Positions 54,055-64,000 of a stretch of DNA of 64,000 bases are shown here, one piece after another (within the stretch, counting starts at the first letter, position 1; each line of letters opens with the position of its first letter). The notes below the pieces were generated by a model. That model did no database searches. It was not told the DNA's origin and saw only the letters and a list, made by a program, of their open reading frames with translations. Made by a program: the position numbers and the translations under genes. Origin of the DNA: Anniella stebbinsi (lineage: Eukaryota; Chordata; Lepidosauria; Squamata; Anniellidae); NCBI GenBank assembly GCA_029215795.1, contig JARDYH010000005.1:15098001-15162000 (forward strand), given 5' to 3'.

Positions 54055-54391
54055 TAAGGTGGCGAAGTGTCCTACTTTATAGAGGACTGTCCTCTATTTC
54101 AAGGGCTGCCTGGTCCATGTCTGATTAGGTAAAGAAGCATCAGAAGGGAGAGCAGGCAGGAGTCTTGAAATTGCCTATCAACACTCAGTCCCTGGATAGC
54201 AGAATGAGTAGCCACACAGGTCACCTGGTCACAGTTTCCCCCACTATGATAACATGAACTGTATTTATATTTAAATTAGAATCATTATTTTTAAAGGTGC
54301 CTCTATAAATATAAATCAGTGTATGTTATTTTTTTAAAAAAATTGCAACCCTGTCCCCCTCTTTTCTGAAAATATGGAAGTGCCATCCTAG
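54055..54391 (+). mobile_element. Family E DNA element
   Basis: It starts taaggtggcgaagtgtcctac and contains tgtcctctatttcaagggctg, gccacacaggtcacctggtc and ends near gtgccatcctag. Confidence 0.72.
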
Positions 54392-54394
54392 CGG

Positions 54395-54785
54395 CCAGTG
54401 TGAAAGGGTTGTGCTTGGCATAGATTGGGTCAGGGCCAGGCAAGGGTTGTCATCAGCTATACCCCAGTCTAGACTTGGAGGATCTGTGGGGTCCATCTCC
54501 TCGTCTGATGTCATTCGTGCATGCCCCACCCATTTTTTCTGTGTCCAGCACAGAGGAAGGGACTTAGCTAGGATTTGGTGGAACGGTTCCTCCAAGCAAT
54601 GGCTGGGTCAGCTGCCTCCTTTGTGCACTGTGTGCTGTGAAGTACATGAAGGGACTCAGCCAGCCCATGGAGGAGTGGCTCCTCTAAGCTCCAGCCAAGT
54701 TGGGTGACTCTTTCATGCAGGTCAGATTGGGAACCTCTGCAGACCAAATGTGGCCCATGGGCCAGAGTTTCCCCACCATTGTTAT
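54395..54785. other. Unassigned, partly P-like
   Basis: The end (atgtggcccatgggccagag) resembles one arm of family P. Otherwise single-copy. Confidence 0.35.
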
Positions 54786-54802
54786 AAAGTGCTACAAAAA
54801 AT

Positions 54803-55143
54803 AAAGAATTTACTACAGTCGACAAGAACTAGACTGACAACCGTTACCCAGAGGACCTTCTCTTCTGCCGCTCCCAGACTGTGGAATGACCTGCCGGGAG
54901 AGATTCGCCAACTCACCAGTCATCAGGAATTTAAAAGATCTATAAAGACTGATCTCTTCCGGCAGGCCTACCCAGATGAATTTTAAAGTGTTTTATTGGT
55001 GTTTTATTGGTATTTTAATGATGTATTGGTTTTATGTGCTTTTAATCAGTTTTGTATTTTATGTTTAATGCTGTTCCCCGCCTCGATCCGTTGGGAGAGG
55101 CGGGTAATAAATAAATAAATATATTATTATTATTATTATTAAA
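54803..55143 (+). mobile_element. Short LINE 3' copy 1
   Basis: It encodes QRTFSSAAPRLWNDLPGEI, the last conserved block of an L2/CR1-type polymerase, then a 3' UTR ending ggagaggcgggtaataaata and an ATT run. About 95% identical by eye to 56447-56797. Both begin with the same truncated sequence. Confidence 0.85.
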
Positions 55144-55589
55144 GAATTATTATTATTTCCTCATGACTACTATAAAGTGTTATAAAGACGCTTATTAATA
55201 TTTACAGTGTTTTGCAATTAAGTCAGATCAGCGAGCCTGTCTCAAACCATGATAATCAAATAAAAAACATCTTGGAGTGTGCATTGAACACAAAATTTGT
55301 TTTGGACATTGATTCGGTAATTTGGAAAGCAGCTTGATGAATTTGGAGGCTGCCTATTTTGGGTTGAGTCCCAAACTGAAATTCAGCTAAAACTTTCATT
55401 GTGTTGGTCAGAATTGGATGCAATTTGCAGGCATGCTACCTCTTCTGAGGGGATTGTGACTGCCAAATTTCAGATGAATAGGTGCAGGGAGCTTTGTACA
55501 AGAGCAGCCTTTATAGTTTGGAGATTTTAATAAAAGAGAGAGGGTTGATCTTATCACAAACGAATGGAATGTTGCCATGCAGTACCCCA

Positions 55590-55885
55590 AATGGAAAGCC
55601 TTCTCTGTAGTGGCACCCACCCTTTGGTAAACCCTCCCTTGAAAATGTGGCAACTTTTAAACGCCTCCTGAAAACACATTTGTTCACCCTGGCTTTCCCT
55701 GATCTGTAACTAAATTAACCATGCCGCTCCATTGTGCTGCTCCTTGAATATTTTTTTATTGTTGTTGAAAGTGTTTTTAATGTTGTGTTTTTATTGTCTT
55801 TTAAATGTGAGTTTAATATTGATTGTGAACCACATTTTATTATATTCAGCAGAATATAAGTGTCATAAATAAAGAAATAAAGTAC
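55590..55885 (+). mobile_element. L2-like LINE 3' UTR fragment
   Basis: ggaaagccttctctgtagtgg, cacatttgttcaccctgg and an AAATAAAG tail. Confidence 0.65.
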
Positions 55886-56194
55886 GATACACATGTATAT
55901 CCTTCACAATCAAATGCATATAAATCTTTCAGTGGTTTAATTATGGCAATTGTGTGTTCCTTAGCATTTTTGGAAGGGTTGTTTTAATTGCAAGAGTTGT
56001 CCTCATTTTGTTTCGCACAGCAGCACAATACATTTCTAGGAGTAATGGATACCTCATATGACTGAGGTGTTCCTCCTCCGCTGTCCCGGGTTTTGAACTT
56101 TTAAGCATTATACTTAGCACATGGAGGGCCATTATGGAAAAGGGACCTCAGGTAGTTATCACATGAGGGCCGGAATGCTTAGATTAGCTTCAAC

Positions 56195-56762
56195 ACTAAG
56201 AACATAAGAGCATAAGAGAAGCTCTGCTGGATCAGACCGAGGGTCCATCTAGTCCAGCACTCTGTTCACACAGCAACCAATCAGCTGTCAACCAGGAACC
56301 CACAAGCAGGACATGGTGCAACAGCATCCTCCCACCCATGTTCCCCAGCAACTGGTGTATATAGACTTACTGCCTCTGATATTGGAAGTAGCACATAGGT
56401 ACTAGGACTAGAAGCCATTGATAGCACGCTCAGGTCCTCTGGGAAGAATTTATTACAGTCAACAAGAACTAGACTGACAACCGTTACCCAGAGGACCTTC
56501 TCTTCTGCCGCTCCCAGATTGTGGAATGACCTGCTGGGAGAGATTCGCCAACTTACTAGTCTTCAGGAATTTAAAAGATCTATAAAGACTGATCTCTTCC
56601 GGCAGGCCTACCTAGATGAATTTTAAAGTGTTTTATTGGTGTTTTATTGGTATTTTAATGATGTACTGGTTTTATCTGCTTTTAATCAGTTTTTGTATTT
56701 TGTGTTTGGTTTTGTTCCGCGCCTCGATCCGTTGGGAGAGGCGGGTGATAAATAAATAAATA

Positions 56763-56795
<33 letters not shown>

Positions 56796-56905
56796 CTAGG
56801 AATTTATCCAACTCCCTCTTAAAGCCATCCAAATTGGTGGCCATCACTATATCTTGTGGTAGTGAATTCCATAGTTTAACTATGTGCTATGTGAAGAATT
56901 ATGGA
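56195..56905 (-). mobile_element. LINE fragment split by short LINE copy 2
   Basis: The left part gaacataagagcataag to ctcaggtcctct and right part ggaatttatccaactccctc to gtgtgctatgtgaagaa match the copy at 23941-24590. Confidence 0.75.
56447..56797 (+). mobile_element. Short LINE 3' copy 2
   Basis: Same block as copy 1 (cagaggaccttctcttctgc). It is inserted in another LINE; CTGGGAA on the left and CTAGGAA on the right may be its TSD. It ends in (ATT)n at 56761-56797. Confidence 0.83.
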
Positions 56906-57560
56906 CACAATTCTAATACATTTGCAGTAGGAAATTGGGGAAGCTCTTAAAAACCAAACCCAAAGAGATCTAGAAATGAACCAAATGTGGGGTTAAACCT
57001 AACAGGAAACCAAACAACACAGAACTGAACCTTGACTCCAGACATAACTTCTGGGTTGATTCACACAACACAATTTTACATGGGAGACTCAAATTGGTGT
57101 TTGCTGTGGATTTCGGCATGTGGAATCTGTCTTGGCTAACACATCAACATCTGCCCACCCACTTCACCATTTCGTCGTTCAACATGTTCTTCAAAGATGG
57201 TTCAGGATGTAAGAGCCACTCATTGTAGCACTCAGAAAGATTGGTTCAATACTCTGAACGCCAACCATTTTTAAAAAAATGGTCATTGTGTGAATCAGTG
57301 TGGGGGTGGGGTGGGGTGTGGGGTGTGGTAGGGTGGGGAAATCGCATATTAATATGGGAAACACTACTGGTACTCTGAATCCTAGGGGATTTATAGGTAC
57401 CAGAAGTAGATTAACAAGGGCAAATCCATGTTAGAAAACTAGTGTAAATGCCAGTTTCCATCATTCTCTCTCTAGCAGCCGAAACCTTGCTATCATCTCC
57501 GTTGCTTCCCCACCCAGCATGTCTAGATCTTTATTCAGGTGTGCAGCCCAAGACACAAAC
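56906..57560. other. Single-copy DNA with a possible short DNA element
   Basis: ttgattcacacaacacaatt (57056) and tcattgtgtgaatcagtg (57285) look like inverted ends of a 250-bp element, but this is the only copy. Confidence 0.35.
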
Positions 57561-57564
57561 CTAG

Positions 57565-58255
57565 AGCTTGAATGAAACAGTCCCAAAACATCCCCTGCAT
57601 TTTCTTTCATCAACATCACAGACTCGTCTTCGATTTACGACCCATTACAACTCCCAACTCCTTTCCTGCAGAGGCTACTTAAAACAGCGAGGCAGCCAAA
57701 GGGCCCGTTTATTTGTTTCTCCTCTCTCCCTCTTTCTCTCTCGTGACCTCTGGCTATGCATCACTGGGAAGTGGGCAAATGCTGGTATTTTTATTACCCC
57801 CGTCCAGTTTTGCTGCCAAAGCTTTGCGTCAGCCGGCTGGGAGGAGGCTGCACTCTCTCTTCTGAAGAGAGGGAGATAAGATTGGACAGTTAAAAGGAAA
57901 CTTTTCAAGGAGACTGCCAAGATTCAGAGAACTCTCCTGAGTAATGCACAATGTCTTCTCAGAGTCAGAAAGGTTCTCGAAAGTCTCATGTGCTGTCTGG
58001 GCATTTCCTTTCCCAACAGGCCCGCCCGCCAAAGGTGGGCCATGGCTCTCTCCTCACAAAACAGTCCTTTTTGCGTTACCCTGAGCAGGCTGCTTTGCAT
58101 ATAACAGAAGGGGAGTTGAACATAAGGCCTGTGGTCCCAATCCGGCCCTCCAAGGCTCCTTAGATGCTTTTGCCCCTTTCTCTGGCTCCACCCCTTTCCC
58201 GAACTGCTGATCATTCGATGGTTACCTGGTGTTTCGTTGCGCAACTCTAAAAGGT
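57565..58255. other. Single-copy DNA
   Basis: Includes ttttgctgccaaagctttgcg and a CpG-containing stretch; no exon or repeat identified. Confidence 0.35.
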
Positions 58256-58257
58256 TG

Positions 58258-58365
58258 AAATGCCTCTCCTAAGGCTTTGTTGCTGGCAGCAAGAGCTGTC
58301 AGCTACAACAGGCTGGCATTTTGGCCCCGCCCCTTTTGCCTTTGGCCCTGCCCACCACTGGTATG
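58258..58365. repeat. Interspersed repeat, uninterrupted copy
   Basis: The unit matches 4556-4578 plus 4721-4805 without the family F insertion. Confidence 0.75.
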
Positions 58366-58467
58366 CAGCCCCTGAGAGCTTCCCTGAAACAGAATTCAGC
58401 TCTGAGGCTGGAAGAAGCTCAACAGCCGTGCGTTACAGCTTTCATGTTCCCATGTTATGGATTCAGT

Positions 58468-58829
58468 CAAGGGCTGCCTCTACAAGAGGCATTTAAAGCT
58501 CTTTCAAGGCGCATTAAAAAAATTACCTCTACAAGAACGGAGCGCAAATCGGGTGTAGAGGCGCGTTTTCTCTCCGATTATGCGCAGTATCGAATGCGCG
58601 TTAAATAGCGAGTTTTATTTTGCTCCGGCCGTTAAAGCGCATTTTGACTATGTGAACAAGCGATTCTCCGCATTAACTACTTGTAAAGCGCATTTGAAAC
58701 AACCGGTAAGGTCACCTGTTGAGTGCTCAATTACCTCCTGCATACAGGCATTTACGATAAAGCGCTTCCGAGAAGATGCACATAATCGGACGAACAGGCG
58801 TCAAACGGAATCCATCTAGAGGGGGTCAA
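58468..58829. mobile_element. Family K CpG-rich MITE, copy 3, CAA (or TCAA) TSD
   Basis: The element at 58471-58826 starts GGGCTGCCTCTACAAG and ends ATCTAGAGGGGGT. CAA flanks both sides. The right part is more diverged than copies 1 and 2. Confidence 0.82.
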
Positions 58830-58937
58830 GGTAGTGTTCCAATTTACTGCATGGCATGCAAATTGTAATGTCAGGGCCAATCACAGCTCTCCATGGAATG
58901 GAGCACAAATGTCTGTGCAGATTATATAGCTTCCCCC

Positions 58938-59161
58938 ATATCATTTATTAAATGCACTTGTATCTCACCCTTTGTTCAATTTGCCCAGAGCAGTGTAGAA
59001 GGTTCTATGCCATTGTATCCTAATAACAGCCCTGTGAAGTAGGTTAGGGTGAGAGAAAGACAGAATGGCCCATTCAAGGTGAGCTTCACGGCTGAATAGG
59101 GATTTGAACCTGAGTCTCCCCACTCCTAGTTCAACACTCTAACTATTAGATCACACATTGG
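58938..59161 (-). mobile_element. Sauria-type SINE, near full length, minus strand
   Basis: The plus strand runs from the reversed tail (atttattaaatgcacttgta) through aataacagccctgtgaagt, gaatagggatttgaacctg to the reversed head (caacactctaactattagat). Confidence 0.87.
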
Positions 59162-59229
59162 ACAGGTTACTTGTTCTTTGCACATCTTGTCCTTTGCCAC
59201 ATGGGAGCCATTGTATGATGGTGCCCAAA

Positions 59230-59324
59230 GCAGTTTCTCTCAAATTTCCTCTGACAGCCTTTCAAATAGAGGCCACCTTGAAATAGAGGCTGTCCTCTGT
59301 AAAACAGGACACATGGCCACCCTG
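59230..59324 (-). mobile_element. Family E fragment, minus strand
   Basis: gaggctgtcctctgtaaaac and aggacacatggccaccctgg are the reversed left end of E. Confidence 0.75.
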
Positions 59325-59845
59325 GCACGACTAACCTAAAGCCTGATTTTGGTGAGGGTGACAGTTCATGGCAGGTCTCGCTGACCAAGCTTCAGTGCTG
59401 TTGTTGAAGCCCCGAAGCATAAAACCAAAAGTATGTAACCTCTCTGAGATGTTCCTCTGTAGTCGATGGGAGTGTGTGAAGCTCGTTGGACCAAACAGGG
59501 TTCCCCCTCCCCTCCCCCTGATTTCCCAGCCGTGATCAAAGCTCTGGGTGTTGGGAGATGTCAAAGCCTCCCACCTCTTCTCCTCCAGCCTTGTATGTTC
59601 AGGCTTGGTACTTGGCCCGGCAGCAGAATGTCAGGTAATGGGGTCTGGAGTGCTGGTTAATCATTCCAAAATATGTTCAGGGTGAGCAATCACTGCAGGC
59701 TCTTTCCAGCTTATCGCTATTGCTAAAGCGTTGAAAGAATTGCAGCCAGGGCGGTGGATGCTCCCTGCTTCTCGTTTGTTTTGAAGTCGCTATCTGAAAG
59801 CCCTCCACTGGGAGTCCATACAGTAATATAACCGGGAAGGCTGGA
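59325..59845. other. Single-copy DNA
   Basis: Nothing recognised. Confidence 0.35.
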
Positions 59846-59849
59846 AGGG

Positions 59850-60290
59850 TCCTTGCAAGGCCATGGACAATATAGGTTGATCCTCGGGCTGTGTAAATCA
59901 GCAAAACTTGAGCTTGCTGAAATTCTCCAAATTCCACTTCAAAGCTCGTTCCAGATTGAGTCCGTATCAGATAGTGAGCTTTGTTTCGTCCACCCCTTTT
60001 CATATGAAAATCCATCTGTATTTTTATGCCTGTTTTTCCAAATGTAATTGTGCACATCTTTGAAACGTACACATTCGTCTCCCATCGATTAAAGCGATTA
60101 TCTTCATGCACATTTTTCAAATGCACGCAGTGCCATCCAACACCATTTTTGGGGGTCCACAAATCAAGCTCGGAAATGTATGGAGTGCAACCACAGATTG
60201 TGTCTTGGTCTGTGTTTGGTCCGGAAGGTACGAATTGGGTAAATCCTGATCAAAAATGAACTGAGACAAATTTCTCATACATCCCTAGTT
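59850..60290. mobile_element. Family I repeat
   Basis: aatccatctgtatttttatg, gtgcacatctttgaaacgtac and the end ctcatacatccctagttg. The end resembles family D (catcccta). The 161-codon minus frame over it has no domain. Confidence 0.5.
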
Positions 60291-60299
60291 GATCCCACA

Positions 60300-60720
60300 T
60301 GCCAGTTGGCAACGCTCTTTTTGCAGGCAATAAGGCGAGCTAAAAAGAATTATTGCGTTGTCATCAGCCTACATGGCACTTGACACATAATCATAGGCGG
60401 AGTGAATGGGGTGTGTGGGGTGTGCTCAGGCATACCCTAATTTCCCAGGGCCATCTCTGCTTTCCTGTTCCCCCCCCCCCCCCCCCCCGCTCAAATCGGG
60501 GCTTTTAAAGAGGACAGGGAAGCCTCTGGAAAGCCGCCATTAGCATCCCGGGGGGAACTACGAATTTTCTGGAGGCCATGGAAAGCACACTTTTCATCCC
60601 CTCCCCCCACTGCTCCAATTGGGACTTCAAGGCCCCGATAGGAGCAATGGAGGGGTGAGAAAGCACACTTTCCACTCCTCTGCTCAATCAGGGCCTTTAA
60701 GGTGCACACCCTAATGAAAT
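60300..60720. other. Single-copy DNA with internal repeated phrases
   Basis: ggaaagcacacttttcatcc and gaaagcacactttccactcc repeat within 80 bp and once more near 1535. A C run lies at 60470-60488. Confidence 0.4.
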
Positions 60721-61140
60721 GAGCTGCCCATGCGTATGCACATAATGTAAACAAAACAGGAGAGGTCCTTGCCCCAAGGAGCATACAATCTCAACTCAGT
60801 CTGGGGTGGTGGTGAAAGACAACAATGGCAGAGGGGGGAAGTGAAAGAAGAGAAGGGAAATGCAAGGGCAAGAAAGGATAAATGTGAGTGAGTGAAATGA
60901 TTCACACTTGTTGGCGGGGAAGAAGGCCTGAGCCCCAGGAAGCAGGAGAGCCCTCAGCTGCAGCATGGCTGGCTTCACATGTTTTCAAGTAAGTGAAATA
61001 ATACACACTACAATCTGAAGTGGGGACCCTCATTAGGAATATTCAGTCCAGAGGGGCCTCCTCATACGACCATTAAAGACAGAGCCTAAGGATGTCCTGT
61101 CTGCACCACTGTTTTGATTTGGCGAATAAGAACTAAGGGA
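60721..61140. other. Single-copy DNA
   Basis: Nothing recognised. Confidence 0.35.
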
Positions 61141-61144
61141 GGGA

Positions 61145-61255
61145 GCTCACCAGATGTTTGGACTACAAGTCCAAGGAGCCACAGCCAGCATGGCCAATGG
61201 GGGAGATGGGAGTTGTAGTCTAAAACATCTGGAGCATACCAGATTGCCTATCCCT
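61145..61255. mobile_element. Palindromic MITE, family P
   Basis: ccagatgtttggactacaag pairs with gttgtagtctaaaacatctgg. Confidence 0.78.
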
Positions 61256-61259
61256 TGGA

Positions 61260-61920
61260 ACTTGATTGAAGTGGGTTTTGAGGAGAGGTCTGAAGGAAGG
61301 GGGGCAGTGCAAAAGTGTTCGGGGGGGGGGGAATTCCAGGCTAACAGTCAGCAAGAGAAGATGGGCAAATCCATTTAAGAGAGCAGGAGATTTTTGGATG
61401 GCCAGAGGGTGGTAGAACTGAGCTATTTCAAGGGCTGGGTGTATTTTCCATCTCAGATTATATGATCATGCCATTGAAATCACAAGCTGATGCTGGGCTT
61501 ATTATTCAGAAAATGGAGAATTTCTGTCTGTCTTTCTTACTGAAAATATACTTCGGCTGTTTCTACACCAGGCTGCTTGCCTGGGATGGCCCCCGGCTGG
61601 TCCCTGTGCACTGATGGTGTGTATTAAGTACTTCCCGGATCGCCCTCCCTCCCTCTACACCCCTATGGTGTAGAAAGGGCCTTTATGTGTGTACCCATAC
61701 CAATTTTTTCTTTAAAAATCTGCATCAAGAAAAGCTTGATTCTGCAACCTGTACACATTATGCCAATTAGTTTCAGTTTTGTTTTTTTTAATGTGGGGCA
61801 ATCTTTTCAGGAATGAGTCAGCACATTGAGAGACTGTTAACATACTGAGAGACAACCAAAATAATAGGTCTCCTTGGTATTGGGAAACCATTTTAATGTA
61901 TTTTAGGATGAAGATAAAAT
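61260..61920. other. Single-copy DNA
   Basis: Nothing recognised. Confidence 0.35.
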
Positions 61921-62650
61921 CTAGGGGGCTGTCTAAACACTTGGGAAAGCCCTGGGGTGAGTGTGTGGTGTCGTGGTGTTGATTATATGATGCAGCAGCA
62001 ATTGCACACTTATCCTGGGTAGGGTGACCAGATAAAATCCAGGTCAGGGCTCATGTAACTTTAACAGTTGTAGAGCAAAGGGAATTTCAGCCAGTGTCAT
62101 TTGTATGCAATTAGTTCCTGGTGAAATTCCCTCTTCATCACAACTGTTAAAGTTGCAGGGGCCCTGCCTTCCTTTGAATATGGTCACTCTAGTATAGTGC
62201 CTGCACCTTTAACTGTTGTGATGAAGAGGGAATATCTCCAGGAACTAATTGCATACAAATGACACTGGCTGAAATTCCCTTTTCTCTACAACTGTTAAAG
62301 TTATATGATCCCTGACCTAGATTTTATCTGGTCAGCCTAATCCCGGGGCTTTCCACTGAAGCTGCGGAGAAAAAAAATCGGGAACTCACCCTGACTTTTT
62401 TCTCCGGAGCGAGGCGAAGATATGCAAGATGATGTCAAGATGGCCCCTAAGCCTCGCTCCGGAGTCACAGCGTAGGCATGGCCAGGCAGATGGCGACCCC
62501 TGATTGTTCGCCATCCACCTGGGCAGAGGACAGGGGGTGTAACCAGTGCCAGAAACCCCACACTTTCCCTGCGGCATAAAGATTAGCAGCCACGGCCCCA
62601 CAGCAGCGAAAGTGCGGAGTTTTGGATCATCACGGCGGTAACCCACCACC
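61921..62650 (+). mobile_element. Family H repeat carrying a nested family A element
   Basis: The outer parts (tagggggctgtctaaacac, gatgcagcagcaattgcac; aactcaccctgactttttt, atggcgacccctgattg) are family H. Family A occupies 62020-62339. Confidence 0.7.
62012..62347. mobile_element. Family A hairpin MITE with 8-bp TSD
   Basis: The element at 62020-62339 starts TAGGGTGACCAG and ends CTGGTCAGCCTA. ATCCTGGG and ATCCCGGG flank it with one transition. The core is inverted relative to the other copies (cactctagtatagtgcc). Confidence 0.9.
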
Positions 62651-62828
62651 GTATGGACAGCTCCAAGGCTGTCTTTTATTTTCCTGAAATACATGCATTT
62701 CCCCAATACGTGGAAGGTCTATTTATTTGTGTTGTGAATCTATTTTAGAACCTTTCTCAATATATGTTGACTCATTCTTTAAACCATTTGAATGCACATT
62801 ATGCTAACTGCATAGTTTTTCCTCTTAA

Positions 62829-62964
62829 GGTGCAGTCTGATGCATGTTTGGAAATAAAGTATCCTACAATTCCCAGCATTCCCCAGCTAGCATGACTGGC
62901 TGGGAAATGCTGGGGGTTATAGAACTTTTTTTTCTGTCTAAACATGCATAGGATTGTGCCCTTA
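62829..62964. mobile_element. Palindromic MITE, family B, TTA-flanked
   Basis: The left end AGGTGCAGTCTGATGCATG and right end CATGCATAGGATTGTGCCC are flanked by TTA on both sides. Inner arms carry cctacaattcccagcattcc. Confidence 0.83.
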
Positions 62965-62969
62965 GTCAT

Positions 62970-63460
62970 TATTTTGGGTGCAATTTTTCCTATTTTGCAG
63001 AAATTATTCTGGTTTGGCCACTCATGGAACAAGAAGCTATGGAAGGCACTGAAGCACCAACTCTAGCCACTGAAAAACATACCTCCCCGGCTTTTGAGAG
63101 TTCAGCAGGCATGGGCAACATACTTTTGAGTATACCTTTGAGGACTAGAATTTTTATTTTTTTTTAAAAAAAGAAAGCTGACATCCTCAGGTTGTTCCAT
63201 CTTGATACCATATCCAATATTTTCCTGCACTCTAGCTGAATTGCAGCATTCACCCAGCCCCGAGTAGGTACACAGTTGGGAACTATATTGGATCTTTTAT
63301 TTACCTTTGAGATATATCAGTTTATGGAGTCAAGATGAATCCCTTATGGAAACAAGCTGCTTTCTTGAAAACCAATGTAGGGAAGTGGATAGATGCTAAG
63401 GGAAGCCAAGAGAAGGAAACACGATCAAAGCAGACACAATGCAGTGTCTCCCTCTACCAG
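62970..63460. other. Single-copy DNA
   Basis: Nothing recognised. Confidence 0.35.
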
Positions 63461-63469
63461 GAGCAAACT

Positions 63470-63650
63470 ACATTTTATTACACTGCAGATGAGTGTAATG
63501 GAGGTCCGGCAGCCCCTTTACCGCCCTGCAAATTACCTTCCAAAGGGGGAGATTTCCAAGGAGGGAACGGGAGGGGGAAGAAACAGTAAAACATCCCCCA
63601 ATACATTAAATCTCTTGCTGCTTTTACTGTCGCAAGATTCCAAAGTCATG
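63470..63650. promoter_or_regulatory. Candidate conserved non-coding element
   Basis: Repeat-free with attttattacactgcagatg, cctgcaaattaccttccaa and caatacattaaatctcttgc. Weak candidate. Confidence 0.28.
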
Positions 63651-63734
63651 TCTGGGTCTGGAATACTGGCAGGGAGAAAATCAGCTGGGGAAGAAGTAGC
63701 AACTGGTAGAGGAAGGGTTAAAGCCCTAAATGTC

Positions 63735-63805
63735 TAGGCCATGCTGGTTGGGGGATGGTGGAAGTTGTAGGCCAACACATCTGGACAGCACCAGGGGGGG
63801 AAGCC
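63735..63805. mobile_element. Family P MITE, right half
   Basis: aggccatgctggttgggggat and ttgtaggccaacacatctgg are the right half of the palindrome. Confidence 0.65.
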
Positions 63806-64000
63806 AGTCTTAACTCTTACCTCTTAACTCTTTTCCAGTGCAAACCACACATATGTATGCACATACACATCAGACGGACATTTTGCAAGGGAGGAGGAGT
63901 GCTGGGAACTTTATTAGATGAGGCTGCAGTGTAACATGTAGTTTGCCTTTGGGCCAAAGTGGCTAGGTTACGCTGCAGGTACAGCCTGTCAACTTTTGTT

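Larger units (their letters stand above)
5998..64000 (-). other. Presumed long intron and flank upstream of the LIM2 exon
   Basis: No further exon of the LMX1-type gene and no other convincing gene was found here. In LMX1A and LMX1B the intron between the two LIM exons is very long, so this 58-kb tract may be one intron. That is inference: the LIM1 exon was searched for by its conserved WHE.CL.C-type coding on the minus strand and not seen. The tract consists of interspersed repeats, detailed in other entries, separated by single-copy DNA. Confidence 0.5.

Noticed and set aside
59677..60162. 161-codon minus frame
   Set aside because: Lies over a family I repeat and has no recognisable domain or splice pattern.
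5998..64000. Exon for the first LIM domain
   Set aside because: No minus-strand sequence with the required Cys/His spacing and the expected LMX1 residues was found by eye; a profile search would be decisive.

Overview
This window is vertebrate nuclear DNA, most likely from a squamate reptile (lizard or snake lineage). The evidence is the repeat content: Sauria-type tRNA SINEs with the LINE-like tail, a 5S-rRNA-headed SINE, CR1 and L2-like LINE 3' ends, and a dense layer of short palindromic DNA transposons (MITEs). No bacterial, plasmid or phage features were seen. The species cannot be named from the sequence alone.

The only protein-coding gene I can support lies at the left edge on the minus strand. 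Three spliced exons encode part of a LIM-homeodomain transcription factor of the LMX1 family: 5997-5765 (second LIM domain), 3884-3727 (linker and first half of the homeodomain) and 1992-1915 (second half of the homeodomain). Splice sites and phases agree across all three, all eight LIM zinc ligands are present, and the homeodomain recognition helix is intact. The protein resembles both LMX1A and LMX1B but matches neither as closely as I would expect for those very conserved orthologues. It may be a third LMX1 paralogue. The C-terminal exons lie beyond the left end. The first-LIM exon was not found and is probably beyond the right end, which would make 5998-64000 one very long intron.

The rest is intronic or intergenic DNA built largely of nested mobile elements. 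Several families can be assigned a type because target-site duplications (TSDs) can be read directly. Four families look hAT-like: 'A' (long hairpin, TAGGGTGACC ends), 'D' (TAGGGATGTC ends), 'E' (TAGGGTGGCC ends) and 'P' (CCCTCCAGATG palindrome); 8-bp TSDs, some decayed, flank copies of each. Three look PIF/Harbinger-like: 'F' (ATCTACAC ends), 'K' (CCTCTACAAG ends, CpG-rich) and 'M' (GGCCTTTATCACAC ends), with 3-bp TSDs. Also present are a solo LTR with a 5-bp TSD, a large GC-rich inverted-unit element 'J' in two copies, and nests such as K within M, D within P, A within H, and solo LTR within J.

Between the repeats are single-copy tracts with homeodomain-type TAAT/ATTA clusters (about 13.9-14.2, 16.9-17.3, 25.85-26.07, 30.6-31.2, 42.3-42.5 and 63.5-63.65 kb). 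They are candidate regulatory elements of the LMX1-type gene. That role is inference; nothing in the window proves it.
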